Below are positions 18,905 to 27,168 of a stretch of DNA of 44,101 bases, piece after piece. This DNA comes from Lysobacteraceae bacterium (GTDB lineage Bacteria; Pseudomonadota; Gammaproteobacteria; Xanthomonadales; BQJN01), in contig BQJN01000032.1 of assembly GCA_021604725.1 (NCBI GenBank), positions 1 to 44,101 of the forward strand, written 5' to 3'. The notes under the pieces were generated by a model, which saw only the letters and a program-made list of their open reading frames with translations, had not been told where the DNA came from and made no database searches. A program made the position numbers and the translations under genes. Position 1 is the stretch's first letter, and every line of letters starts with the position of its first letter.

Positions 18905-19261
18905 ATGAAAAAGAACAAATTCAGTGCCATGGCCGTTGTCGTTGCTTTGCTTGCTTTAGGGCTAGCGATATTTGAAGAGCAATTGGGCGCGCGCGGCGCG
19001 GGAGGAAACCTTTCCGATCTCTTTCAGCGGGCGTTGGGCCACGATTCTGCTGGCTCAGTCGAAACCAACTGGGTATTGCTGGGACGGTATGGATTGGGAC
19101 TATGTGCTGTTGTACTGTCGGTCGTCGCCTGGCTTCGTGACGAAAGCCATCGATTTGCTGCGACTGGGATTGGACTGGCAATCGTCGCCATCGCCTGGGA
19201 GTATGTGTTGATTGCCTTGATGGTGGGGCTGGTTATCGTGGTTATTGGGTCTATGGCATGA
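18905..19261 (+). CDS. Small membrane protein of unknown function
   Basis: 118 residues. Three to four hydrophobic stretches: one at residues 8-24, and two or three from about 62 to 116, with a polar loop of about 35 residues between the first and second. No family is recognised. There is no clear ribosome-binding site before the ATG. Its stop overlaps the start of the AaaT-like acetyltransferase gene (ATGA), so the two are likely translated together. A hairpin-rich region lies directly upstream. Confidence 0.7.
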   Translation: MKKNKFSAMAVVVALLALGLAIFEEQLGARGAGGNLSDLFQRALGHDSAGSVETNWVLLGRYGLGLCAVVLSVVAWLRDESHRFAATGIGLAIVAIAWEYVLIALMVGLVIVVIGSMA

Positions 19262-19767
19262 CACAGGGGCACAGATCACTGGATGTGCATATTAGAGCGG
19301 CCGAGGCGGCGGATGCCTCTGACATCACCGATTTGTACGGCCAGCGGCATGCATACGAAGGCACCTTGCAGCTGCCTTTTCCAAGTCGACGAACATGGAC
19401 CGAACGATTGGCGAATCAAGCTGAAAACATCCATTATCTAGTGGCTGTTAGCGAGTCGAGATTACTGGGTCAATTGACGTTGGCCACACACACAAGGCCG
19501 CGGCGCAAGCACGTGGCCGAATTGGGGATGGGCGTCTGCTCATCGTCGCTACGCCGCGGCGTGGGCTCAGCATTGCTTCAGGCCGCGCTGGCTATGTGTG
19601 ATCAGTGGCTGAACATCGTACGCGTTGAGTTGGATGTTTACACTGACAATTCGGCTGCACTGGCGCTATATAAAAAGCACGGCTTCGTGATCGAAGGTGA
19701 GCACAGAAAGTCGGCCTTTCGTGACGGTCACTTTGTTGACGTTTTCAGTATGGCCAGAGTGCAATAG
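19258..19767 (+). CDS. GNAT acetyltransferase, AaaT (YhhY)-like L-amino-acid N-acetyltransferase
   Basis: 169 residues. The layout follows E. coli AaaT/YhhY closely: an early TLQLPFPSRRTWTERL segment, GQLTLATHTRPRRKHVAELGMGV, the CoA loop RRGVGSALL, a helix with MCDQWL, and the C-terminal NSAALALYKKHGFVIEGEHR ending FSMARV. AaaT acetylates Phe, Met and some other amino acids. The proposed activity is by similarity only. It starts inside the stop codon of the small membrane-protein gene and converges on the SOUL gene. Confidence 0.85.
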   Translation: MTQGHRSLDVHIRAAEAADASDITDLYGQRHAYEGTLQLPFPSRRTWTERLANQAENIHYLVAVSESRLLGQLTLATHTRPRRKHVAELGMGVCSSSLRRGVGSALLQAALAMCDQWLNIVRVELDVYTDNSAALALYKKHGFVIEGEHRKSAFRDGHFVDVFSMARVQ

Positions 19768-19780
19768 GCCAACTTCGACC

Positions 19781-20419
19781 CTATGGTGCCAGGGTTGCTT
19801 CCTCGCGAACTTCAACCAGAACTTCATTGCGTCGCAAAAACCAGGGCGTTAGCGGTCCGTTGTAGCGGGCATAGATGGGTTGACCAATCGCTTGCAAGCC
19901 GGCTTCACGCAAACGATCCATGAGCTCTGCTTCATGTTCTTTGTAGTTGTTCTCGCTCCAAAAACCCGAGTACTGGATGGCCGCCAGGGTTTTGCCGTCA
20001 ACCCTCTTGATCTGCACCTGTTGGTTGGTCGGCTGCGGCAATGTGTCTAGCGTAAACTTCTCCGGCATCACAAACTGCACTACGTGGCGATCAATGCCGG
20101 CTTCGAGCTGATTGACCGGCGCAGTCATTGCAATCTCCTCGCCAGCCTTGATTTGATTTACCGGAGCCGTCATGGCGATTTCGGACTGCGGCGCATTCTG
20201 GCCGGAAATGTAGTTAAACAGCGGCCGGAAAGCGCGGTTGCCGGCTTCGTCGAAGTCCCCACTCACAGTCACTTCGGCGACCAGGTGATCCGGGTATTGT
20301 CGAATTTCGAAGTCGCCCTGCTTGTCCAAAACTTGGTAGGACAGGTTTTCGACTGCCAGGCCGGCCTCCGCCTGAAAGGCGATAGTGGCGAAGAGTAAAA
20401 ATCTAATTGAAAGTCTCAT
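19781..20419 (-). CDS. Secreted SOUL family heme-binding protein
   Basis: About 212 residues from the ATG at 20419, which has GGAACC upstream; an in-frame ATG at 20473 would put a charged stretch before the signal peptide. The signal peptide is RLSIRFLLFATIAFQAEA. The SOUL domain shows FEIRQYPDHLVAEV, GNRAFRPLFNYISG, EIAMTAPVNQ, and later VQFVMPEKFTL. The EIAMTAPVNQ block occurs twice, 15 residues apart. Bacterial SOUL proteins bind heme in some cases; the physiological role is unknown. Confidence 0.87.
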   Translation of the reverse strand: MRLSIRFLLFATIAFQAEAGLAVENLSYQVLDKQGDFEIRQYPDHLVAEVTVSGDFDEAGNRAFRPLFNYISGQNAPQSEIAMTAPVNQIKAGEEIAMTAPVNQLEAGIDRHVVQFVMPEKFTLDTLPQPTNQQVQIKRVDGKTLAAIQYSGFWSENNYKEHEAELMDRLREAGLQAIGQPIYARYNGPLTPWFLRRNEVLVEVREEATLAP

Positions 20420-20570
20420 CTTGGTTCCGGTCTTTCGTTTGCGTGAGCCACACCATGCGGCAAGGACTGTCAATATACTGTGAATAGCCCACCCAACAGG
20501 CTCACCTGCTCGCTAGCCGGTTGATCATCGCTTTCGTGGCATACTAGTCACAGGATTCACGGTCTATACA

Positions 20571-22091
20571 ATGAATGGGTGTTCAAAAGTTGCGATCTTT
20601 GGCTGGCTGGCAGCAGTGTGTTTGCCGGCTGCCGCCCAATTGGTTGTTGAAGGCACCTCGGTAGATGACCTCGGTGGCGGTCAGGTACGCGGGACTGTTT
20701 CGCGAGAGCATATTGTCAATGGCGGTACTGTCATATTTCGCTCCATCATTGGCGGAGCCCCGTCCAGCTCCGACCTGACCTGGTGGCTGGATGGCAGTGA
20801 AATATTGCGTGAAGGTGATGATGCCCCCGGCCTTCCTGGCCTAACGCTAATTCCACTGTCTGGCGTCACCGGAAATAGCGTCGATGTGCTGCATGTATCG
20901 TTTCTCAACGGCGCGCCTGCGAACTCCGACATTGCGTTGTTCCTCGGCACCGACCTGCTGGCACGCGAAGGCGATCTAGTGCCTGGTACCGGTGATATGG
21001 ATCGCTACTCTGGTGCCCCGAATATCGATGATCTGGCCGTTCAGGGCCATCGGATTGCCTTTAGTTGGAACCTCGAGGACGCCAGCACTGCTTTGTCGAC
21101 CGGAAAAACCTTGTTCAAGGCCTCTGCAAGCGATGTGGCTGAGGTGGCCAGAACCGGTCAATCTGCACCCGGTTTACCGAGCAACTATTTGTTTGACTCT
21201 TTTCGTGACATCTCGCTGTCACCGGGTAACCAATTGGCGTTCATTGGCACGACGGTTCAGTCTGGAGCGCGTGGTGCGCCCATCGAGGGTGCCTGGCAAA
21301 CTAGTTTCGGTACTTCGCCCAGCCTGGTCGTGCAGACCGGAGAACTGGGGCCGGGAAATATTGGGCCTCTGGACAGCATTCAGGACATCACCTTCGCTGG
21401 TGGCGATGATATCGCCATCCAGGCAACAATTGCGCCGTCGCCCTCAGCAAGCAACGCAGTATGGATTGCTGGTGGCGGCTCGAGTGTGGTCAAGAGTGGC
21501 GACCTTATCGAGGGCATGACGCTGAATTTCGTCACCCGTCTGGCCGCTAATCCGAATAAACGGATGGCTTTCTTTTGCCACTTCAACACCTTCGTTGGTC
21601 TGTGTTTGGCTGATCCAATTCAGGGCGTAGAGATTGTTATCGCTGAGGGTGATCCAGCGCCACAGATCGGAGGGGGTGTCACCATTGGCACCTTGCGGAC
21701 GCAACCTGCACTGAACAGATTCGACCAAATTGCCTTCTATGCGTTGCTGGCCGGACCAGGGGTTGATTTCAGCAATGATGAGGCTTTGTTTTTCCGACAT
21801 GCAGATGGCTCCCTGAGTCTGGTCGCCAGAGAAGGGGAGACCTACGATTTGGGGCCGGCCGGTGTCGCGACCATCCATGCTGAGGCTGCGTCACCTTCGG
21901 CCTTGCGCTACCGAGATAACGGAGCCAATAGCGATCGCTTTGGTATCTACGATGGACAGCAAAGCCCGATGACCGAGGTCGGTACTTTGGTGCTCTGGGC
22001 CAATTTTCTGGGGATGCAGGAATTTGAAGCGATTTTGCGCACTACTCCGGATCCTGAAGGCATCTTCTGGGATAGTTTCGACGGCTACTGA
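20571..22091 (+). CDS. Secreted protein with seven GD-x-x-PG-type repeats, likely beta-propeller
   Basis: 506 residues with an N-terminal signal peptide ending near AAAQ. A motif of the form (R/x)-x-G-(D/Q/E)-x-x-P-G recurs seven times, at residues 80, 132, 194, 255, 308, 358 and 420 (for example REGDDAPG, REGDLVPG, RTGQSAPG, AEGDPAPQ), with a period of 50-62. Each is followed or preceded by an AF-type strand (QLAFIG, RMAFFC, QIAFYA), as in NxxGxxAF tandem-repeat surface proteins. A seven-bladed propeller is inferred. The C-terminus ends IFWDSFDGY. It overlaps the convergent aldolase gene by 7 bp. Confidence 0.8.
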   Translation: MNGCSKVAIFGWLAAVCLPAAAQLVVEGTSVDDLGGGQVRGTVSREHIVNGGTVIFRSIIGGAPSSSDLTWWLDGSEILREGDDAPGLPGLTLIPLSGVTGNSVDVLHVSFLNGAPANSDIALFLGTDLLAREGDLVPGTGDMDRYSGAPNIDDLAVQGHRIAFSWNLEDASTALSTGKTLFKASASDVAEVARTGQSAPGLPSNYLFDSFRDISLSPGNQLAFIGTTVQSGARGAPIEGAWQTSFGTSPSLVVQTGELGPGNIGPLDSIQDITFAGGDDIAIQATIAPSPSASNAVWIAGGGSSVVKSGDLIEGMTLNFVTRLAANPNKRMAFFCHFNTFVGLCLADPIQGVEIVIAEGDPAPQIGGGVTIGTLRTQPALNRFDQIAFYALLAGPGVDFSNDEALFFRHADGSLSLVAREGETYDLGPAGVATIHAEAASPSALRYRDNGANSDRFGIYDGQQSPMTEVGTLVLWANFLGMQEFEAILRTTPDPEGIFWDSFDGY

Positions 22092-23188
22092 CGGTTGTCG
22101 GTATTCTCCAAGCGCAATGCAGCCAGCTCTTGGCTGAGTACCTCAAACGCAGCAACAAGATCGGCACGAGGTATCTGCAGCAGGTTTTCTCCGACGACCA
22201 CTTCAAGACTGCAGCTGGATCGATCTTCGAATGACCAAAAGCGTTTGCCCAGCCATATACTGGTTTGCTCGGCGACACGGTCGCGGGCTGTTTGGGCCAC
22301 GTCTGGTGCTACCGGGATTTGAATGTGGAACATATTGACCTGGGGCGGGTTCGGAATCACCTTGAGATCTGCAACGTGCTGCAGCGCCTGGGCCAGAGTT
22401 TGTGCATTGGACACCAGCAAAGGCATTCGGGTCAGCCGTTGATCCAGCAATCGCAGGGCATCGAAAATCATTGGCCAGGGTTCAACCAGTAAACCACCGA
22501 GCCGGGTTCGCCAGCGCCTGGCTTCGGCGATGAAATCATCGCTACCGACAAGCAGGGCGCCGCCGATTGCCCCAATGTCCTTGTACAGAGACAAGTAGAC
22601 CGAGTCGAAGCCATCAGCAATCTCGGCGTAGCTTCGGTTGTCGTAGTAAGGGCGACATGACCAGAGTCGCGCACCATCCATGTGCAGCGGCAACTCCAGT
22701 TCGCGCGCTTCGTCTTTTAGCGCCTGAAGCTGCTGCCAGCTGGGGAGCAGGCCACCATTGTGGCGTTGTGGCAGTTCGACAAATGCGCACCCCGCTGCGC
22801 TGAGCAAACTTGCATTCATGGCCTGTTCCCAGTCGCCGACGACGCTGGCAGTGAGGCCGTGTGCTTCGCGGTAGCCATTTTCTTCGTGGATCAACAGATG
22901 GGAAGTGGGGTGCAACAACACATCGTTGCGTCCGCAGCGTTGAGCGTGAATGCGGGCGGCGATGCCTTGAGCCATTGTGCCGGTTGGGCACCACATCGCA
23001 GCTTCTTTACCCATCATTGTCGCGGCCTTGTTTTCCAACTCATCGGTCGCCTGTCCGCTGCTCAAATATTCGGCGTCCAGGCCCTGTTGTTCCACATAGG
23101 CTTGAATCTGCGCCAGTCGCACTGACGCAGATTCACGGCCGTGAAATGGAAAGCTCAAATCATGTTGGCAACTGGCCTTCAGATCCAT
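22085..23188 (-). CDS. Threonine-aldolase-like PLP enzyme (beta-eliminating lyase family)
   Basis: 367 residues, fold-type I PLP enzyme. Recognisable are KEAAMWCPTGTMAQGIAARI near the N-terminus, HLLIHEENGY, LPLHMDGARLW with the cofactor Asp, and SLYKDIGAIGGALL with the Schiff-base Lys at about residue 203. This pattern is that of low-specificity L-threonine aldolases and relatives, which cleave beta-hydroxy amino acids to glycine and an aldehyde. The substrate cannot be assigned. It is preceded by the sulfatase gene with 33 bp between. Confidence 0.85.
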   Translation of the reverse strand: MDLKASCQHDLSFPFHGRESASVRLAQIQAYVEQQGLDAEYLSSGQATDELENKAATMMGKEAAMWCPTGTMAQGIAARIHAQRCGRNDVLLHPTSHLLIHEENGYREAHGLTASVVGDWEQAMNASLLSAAGCAFVELPQRHNGGLLPSWQQLQALKDEARELELPLHMDGARLWSCRPYYDNRSYAEIADGFDSVYLSLYKDIGAIGGALLVGSDDFIAEARRWRTRLGGLLVEPWPMIFDALRLLDQRLTRMPLLVSNAQTLAQALQHVADLKVIPNPPQVNMFHIQIPVAPDVAQTARDRVAEQTSIWLGKRFWSFEDRSSCSLEVVVGENLLQIPRADLVAAFEVLSQELAALRLENTDNRQ

Positions 23189-23221
23189 TGCAGTTCATCA
23201 CAGTGGCAATTCGGGACGTCA

Positions 23222-25168
23222 TCATACCGAATCACCGTCATGACGTTTCTTGATCACCTGCTCCAGTGTAAAGCGCCGCTCCTCAGGTGCCACCGGCGTC
23301 AAGTAGACTTCCTCAAGCCGCTCAAGTTCTTTTTGCAGTGTCGGCAGCGTCGCTTCCAGTTTCTCGGCGCTCAAGCCCCATCCATTGGGAATTCGTTGCG
23401 GTTCAGCGACCGGGTTGCCTTCGGCATCCCAACTGACCAGGTTGTGTAGCTCATTGGCATCCTCAGTGCGGTAATACAGCTCCCATTGATCGCTGTATTC
23501 GCCGTTGGGATCAAAGTAACGTGCCAGCTTCCAGTCATCGCTGACCAGGCAACGAATATGGTTGGGTTGACACACCGAGCCCGGTTTCAGCTTCACGCCG
23601 GCTTCGATTTGTTGTTCCACTTCCTGCTCGAAGATCTTGTAAGCCGTGGTCGGTGGTTCCTCCCGCAAATGATCGGTGATGGTGTCATCGGTCATAAACA
23701 GGACGGAACGACGTGTTTCTCCGTTGCAGCTGGTCACCTCATCGGCCTTGCCGGTGATGATCGGCGTCAGATCGGCCCCCGGCAACGGAATGTACGTGTG
23801 GTCATCCATACCCTTGCCGATCGCGTTAACCCGTTCACTGTCGAAGCCGGCCAGCCCCATCAGGGTCGGCACGACATCAATGTGACTGGTCAGCGTGTCG
23901 ATGTACTTCGGCGTGGTTTTCGAGTCATTCAGGGATGGGTGGGAGACCAGCATCGGTACATGCAGGATTTCTTCATAGGCAGTGTGCCATTTCTCAACCA
24001 TACCGCCATGAGCGCCACCGTAGTCACCATGATCAGACAGGAACACCACCACGGTGTCTTCACGCAGGCCACTTTCGTCCAGCGCCTTCAGAACCCGCTC
24101 AATCTGCAGGTCGACCAGGGTGTGGCAATAAGCATAAAACTGGCCGTAGGCTTCAAACCATTGGTCGGGATTAGGCTGGGTTTGGAATGGCAAGGTCTGG
24201 TAAGGGCGTTGCGACGGCGGTCGTCGAGCTTTTAGTGCCAGACCCATCTTGTAGCTGTAATCGAACTGGCAATCCGGTTTGGTTTTCAGTGCCTCGTGCA
24301 GGTTTGGCGGGTTGCTGAAGGTGTCTTGCGGAAAGCCGCGCGGGTTAAGCGGTACACGCATGGTGCCACCGGGTAGTTTGTTGCTGAATTCGTGGTGTCC
24401 CGGAATCGGTCGCGGGCTGTGCGGGCTAATGTCGTCGCTTTCGGTTTGCACGCCCCATTGGCCCTTGTCTTCCAGGCTCTGCGGCATCCACCAACTGATT
24501 GGGTAGGCCGAGGCGATATCGTGTGGGTTAACGAAAGACGCAACACAGAAAAAGGGCGAACCTCGGTCGGGCGTGTCGACAAAGTTCATGCCTTTGCGGC
24601 GCAGGAAGGTCGCGACCAGATCAGCGTACCCTGGATCTCGATAGACCCCAAGCTCATTGAGGCTGCCGCCTTGAGCATCCGGCGTGGACAGCTGCCAGTT
24701 GTCAAAGCCCCATGGATTGAGGTCGCCACGTCCTGGACCGTCAAAATCGACATAGGACAAGTCCCATTTGCCAAAGTAGTGGGTCGAATAGCCGCCAGCC
24801 CGGAACCAGTCCCCTATGGTCGGTATGCCTCGCGGATGCAACCACGGGAAGTTGGGGTCGCTACCAAACTTGAACAGGCTATCGGTTTCCACCACGTTGG
24901 TGTGCGTTCCGTATTGACCGGTGTAAATGACAGCACGGCTGGGCACGCAGGCTGAAGTTGCAATGTGATGGTTGCGCAAGACCACTGAATGGTCGCGCAG
25001 TTTGAGGAAACCGGGAAAGTACTGGGTGTAGTCGTTGCCCTGGCTGATATCGCCGAAGGACAGAATTTCCTTGATTGGATCGAGCATGCCCCCGGTTTCG
25101 TAGTTGACGCGCGGATAGCGCATTTGATCGACGGTAATGAACAGAAAGTTCGGTCGTGATTTGACCAT
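23222..25168 (-). CDS. Type I sulfatase (formylglycine-dependent)
   Basis: 648 residues. The N-terminal metal-site strand is NFLFITVDQMRYPR. The formylglycine motif CVPSRA has Cys74, the residue oxidised by FGE in the CxPSR class, followed by TGQYGTH. Further expected elements are HYFGKWDLSY and FLSDHGDYGGAHG. No signal peptide is seen, so it may act in the cytoplasm. It hydrolyses a sulfate, or possibly a phosphonate, ester; the substrate is unknown. A strong GGGGGAGG ribosome-binding site precedes the ATG. No FGE gene is in the window. Confidence 0.9.
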   Translation of the reverse strand: MVKSRPNFLFITVDQMRYPRVNYETGGMLDPIKEILSFGDISQGNDYTQYFPGFLKLRDHSVVLRNHHIATSACVPSRAVIYTGQYGTHTNVVETDSLFKFGSDPNFPWLHPRGIPTIGDWFRAGGYSTHYFGKWDLSYVDFDGPGRGDLNPWGFDNWQLSTPDAQGGSLNELGVYRDPGYADLVATFLRRKGMNFVDTPDRGSPFFCVASFVNPHDIASAYPISWWMPQSLEDKGQWGVQTESDDISPHSPRPIPGHHEFSNKLPGGTMRVPLNPRGFPQDTFSNPPNLHEALKTKPDCQFDYSYKMGLALKARRPPSQRPYQTLPFQTQPNPDQWFEAYGQFYAYCHTLVDLQIERVLKALDESGLREDTVVVFLSDHGDYGGAHGGMVEKWHTAYEEILHVPMLVSHPSLNDSKTTPKYIDTLTSHIDVVPTLMGLAGFDSERVNAIGKGMDDHTYIPLPGADLTPIITGKADEVTSCNGETRRSVLFMTDDTITDHLREEPPTTAYKIFEQEVEQQIEAGVKLKPGSVCQPNHIRCLVSDDWKLARYFDPNGEYSDQWELYYRTEDANELHNLVSWDAEGNPVAEPQRIPNGWGLSAEKLEATLPTLQKELERLEEVYLTPVAPEERRFTLEQVIKKRHDGDSV

Positions 25169-25248
25169 GGTCGGGCCTCCCCCAAATGAAAAGAGGGAAA
25201 AGTATATCAGTAGAAAAGGCCCTTATTGCAAGGCGGTGTTTGAAGCGC

Positions 25249-27018
25249 CTATTCGGGTATTGGAAAGTTCCCCATCAGGGCGCGGACATACTTCACGGGC
25301 GGCGACCCGTAAGATAGCAACTGGTCATGATAGGCGCGATTGCTGAATTCGTCGCCCCAGGCCGTTTCTGCCTCAGTGCGCAGATCGACGTGCTCAAGAT
25401 AGCCCACCAGATAGGTCGATAACTGCGTGAAGCTCAGCTGCGCTCGGGTCCATTTCAGGGCCGCTTCGCGCTCCTCCTGGAAGCCGCCTTCAACCATCAG
25501 TGCCATCGCTTCATCGCGGCTCATGCCGTCGACATGGATTGCCTGGTCCATCAGCGCGTTGGTGATGCCTCGAAGCAGCCACTTTAATGCAATCAGTTTC
25601 TGCCGAGGGTCATCGTTGTTGTAGCCGGCGTCGACCATCAGTTGCTCCGCGTACACGCCCCAGCCTTCGATGAAGGTGCCGGAGCCGAGGATGGCGCGCA
25701 AGGTGGATGGATAACGCGCCGACAAGGCCAATTGCAGGTAATGACCTGGCACGGCCTCGTGAATGGTCAGGTTCTGCATGGAGTACACGTTGTACTCACG
25801 CAAGAATGAATTGACCTGACTTTCGGTCCACGCGTCGGGAATGGGCGAGATGGCGTAAAAGGTTTTTTGGCCAACATCCAGCGGGCCAGGGGCGTCGCAG
25901 TAGGCGATGGAAACGCCACGCGCAAACTCAGGCATGATGATCACCTCGACCGGGTCGGAGGGAATCGTGACCAAATCGTGAGCTCGGACAAACGCGGTGG
26001 CCTGGTCGATTTGTGCCTTGGCCAGATTAACGATGCCGTCTCTTGGCGGCAGGTCTTGATAGGCCACCTCAAGCCCGGCACGTATGACCACCTGCTGATA
26101 GAAATCATCGGGCTCGTCGGGGAAGACCACCATCGGGTACAGCTGCGCATACAGAACCTTGGCGACTTCGTACATGGCACGTCGAACGCGCTTGAACTCC
26201 GCTTCTGCGCGTGTTTTGAGCTGCTGTCGAGTCAAGTCGGTTTGCAAGGCAAAGGCCAGCTTTTGATCGAATAGCACCTCACCAGCGCGGAAATCGGCAT
26301 TGGCATCGGGCAACAGGAACTGCTCCAACCAGATTTGCTGCTTGTTGATCGCCGAGGTCGCTGATTGCATGGCTGCCATCAATCGCGTCGCTTGCTCCTC
26401 ATCAAGCACCGAAAGGTGCGGCCTGACCATGTTGTCCAGTATCGACAGAACGCCTTTGTTTTGCTTTATCGCAGTTTCTGCGTGGACACGGGGTACACGA
26501 CTGGGCACGATGGTGGCTCTGACCTGCTCCAGCAGGCGGGGAAATTGCTCCAGGCGGTTGGTTGCATGCACCAACCGTTCGGCCAGGGGGGCATGTTCTC
26601 GAGCCACCAACGAATAGATTGCACCACCAGCAAGCTGGCTATAGGTCACCGGGTTGCTGGCCCAGGGCTGCAGCGTCTCCAGAGTCCACAAGTCGAAGGC
26701 CAACTGGTTTTGCAACAAGGCATAGTCGACCTGATTGGCTCGGGAAAGCTGCGAGCGATCAATGTCGGCCATCTCCTGCTGGAAACGGCGAATAAACGCA
26801 GCTTCCTGGGCTCTGGCCTCCTCACTGACCTGATCGAGCTCGCTATCAAAGCGGTGATCGCCAAGACCAGTTGCAGCCACGGGCGAAAGCGAGGGCATTT
26901 GATCAATGTAGCGCTCTGCCAATGACTGCCAACGCGCTTCTGCTGCCGGTGACTGGGCCGCGGCCGCGGCACATTGCAGCAGCAAGGCTACGGTCAGAAA
27001 AACGATCGATCTGCTCAT
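25249..27018 (-). CDS. Secreted DUF885 family putative metallopeptidase
   Basis: 589 residues with a cleavable signal peptide (SRSIVFLTVALLLQCAAAAAQ). The zinc-site motif HEAVPGHYLQLA is at about residue 418. FIEGWGVYAEQL follows with the likely third-ligand Glu, as in the DUF885 family. It shares the family with the protein encoded at 14510-16342, but the two differ widely in sequence, so they are not a recent duplication. It probably acts in the periplasm or outside the cell on peptides. The gene is preceded by a purine-rich GGGGG stretch. Confidence 0.87.
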   Translation of the reverse strand: MSRSIVFLTVALLLQCAAAAAQSPAAEARWQSLAERYIDQMPSLSPVAATGLGDHRFDSELDQVSEEARAQEAAFIRRFQQEMADIDRSQLSRANQVDYALLQNQLAFDLWTLETLQPWASNPVTYSQLAGGAIYSLVAREHAPLAERLVHATNRLEQFPRLLEQVRATIVPSRVPRVHAETAIKQNKGVLSILDNMVRPHLSVLDEEQATRLMAAMQSATSAINKQQIWLEQFLLPDANADFRAGEVLFDQKLAFALQTDLTRQQLKTRAEAEFKRVRRAMYEVAKVLYAQLYPMVVFPDEPDDFYQQVVIRAGLEVAYQDLPPRDGIVNLAKAQIDQATAFVRAHDLVTIPSDPVEVIIMPEFARGVSIAYCDAPGPLDVGQKTFYAISPIPDAWTESQVNSFLREYNVYSMQNLTIHEAVPGHYLQLALSARYPSTLRAILGSGTFIEGWGVYAEQLMVDAGYNNDDPRQKLIALKWLLRGITNALMDQAIHVDGMSRDEAMALMVEGGFQEEREAALKWTRAQLSFTQLSTYLVGYLEHVDLRTEAETAWGDEFSNRAYHDQLLSYGSPPVKYVRALMGNFPIPE

Positions 27019-27168
27019 ACTTAAAAACCCCCGAGCGACGGGTCAGCTAAGGGTCGTCGCCACCCCATTGTCACACCATCGGCTGACGTTGGGTAGGCAT
27101 GCGCTGATCATCGCGGGGAAAGGGACTGCTCAGTACGTTATCTATGAGAATCGCTGCCGACGTTATCC

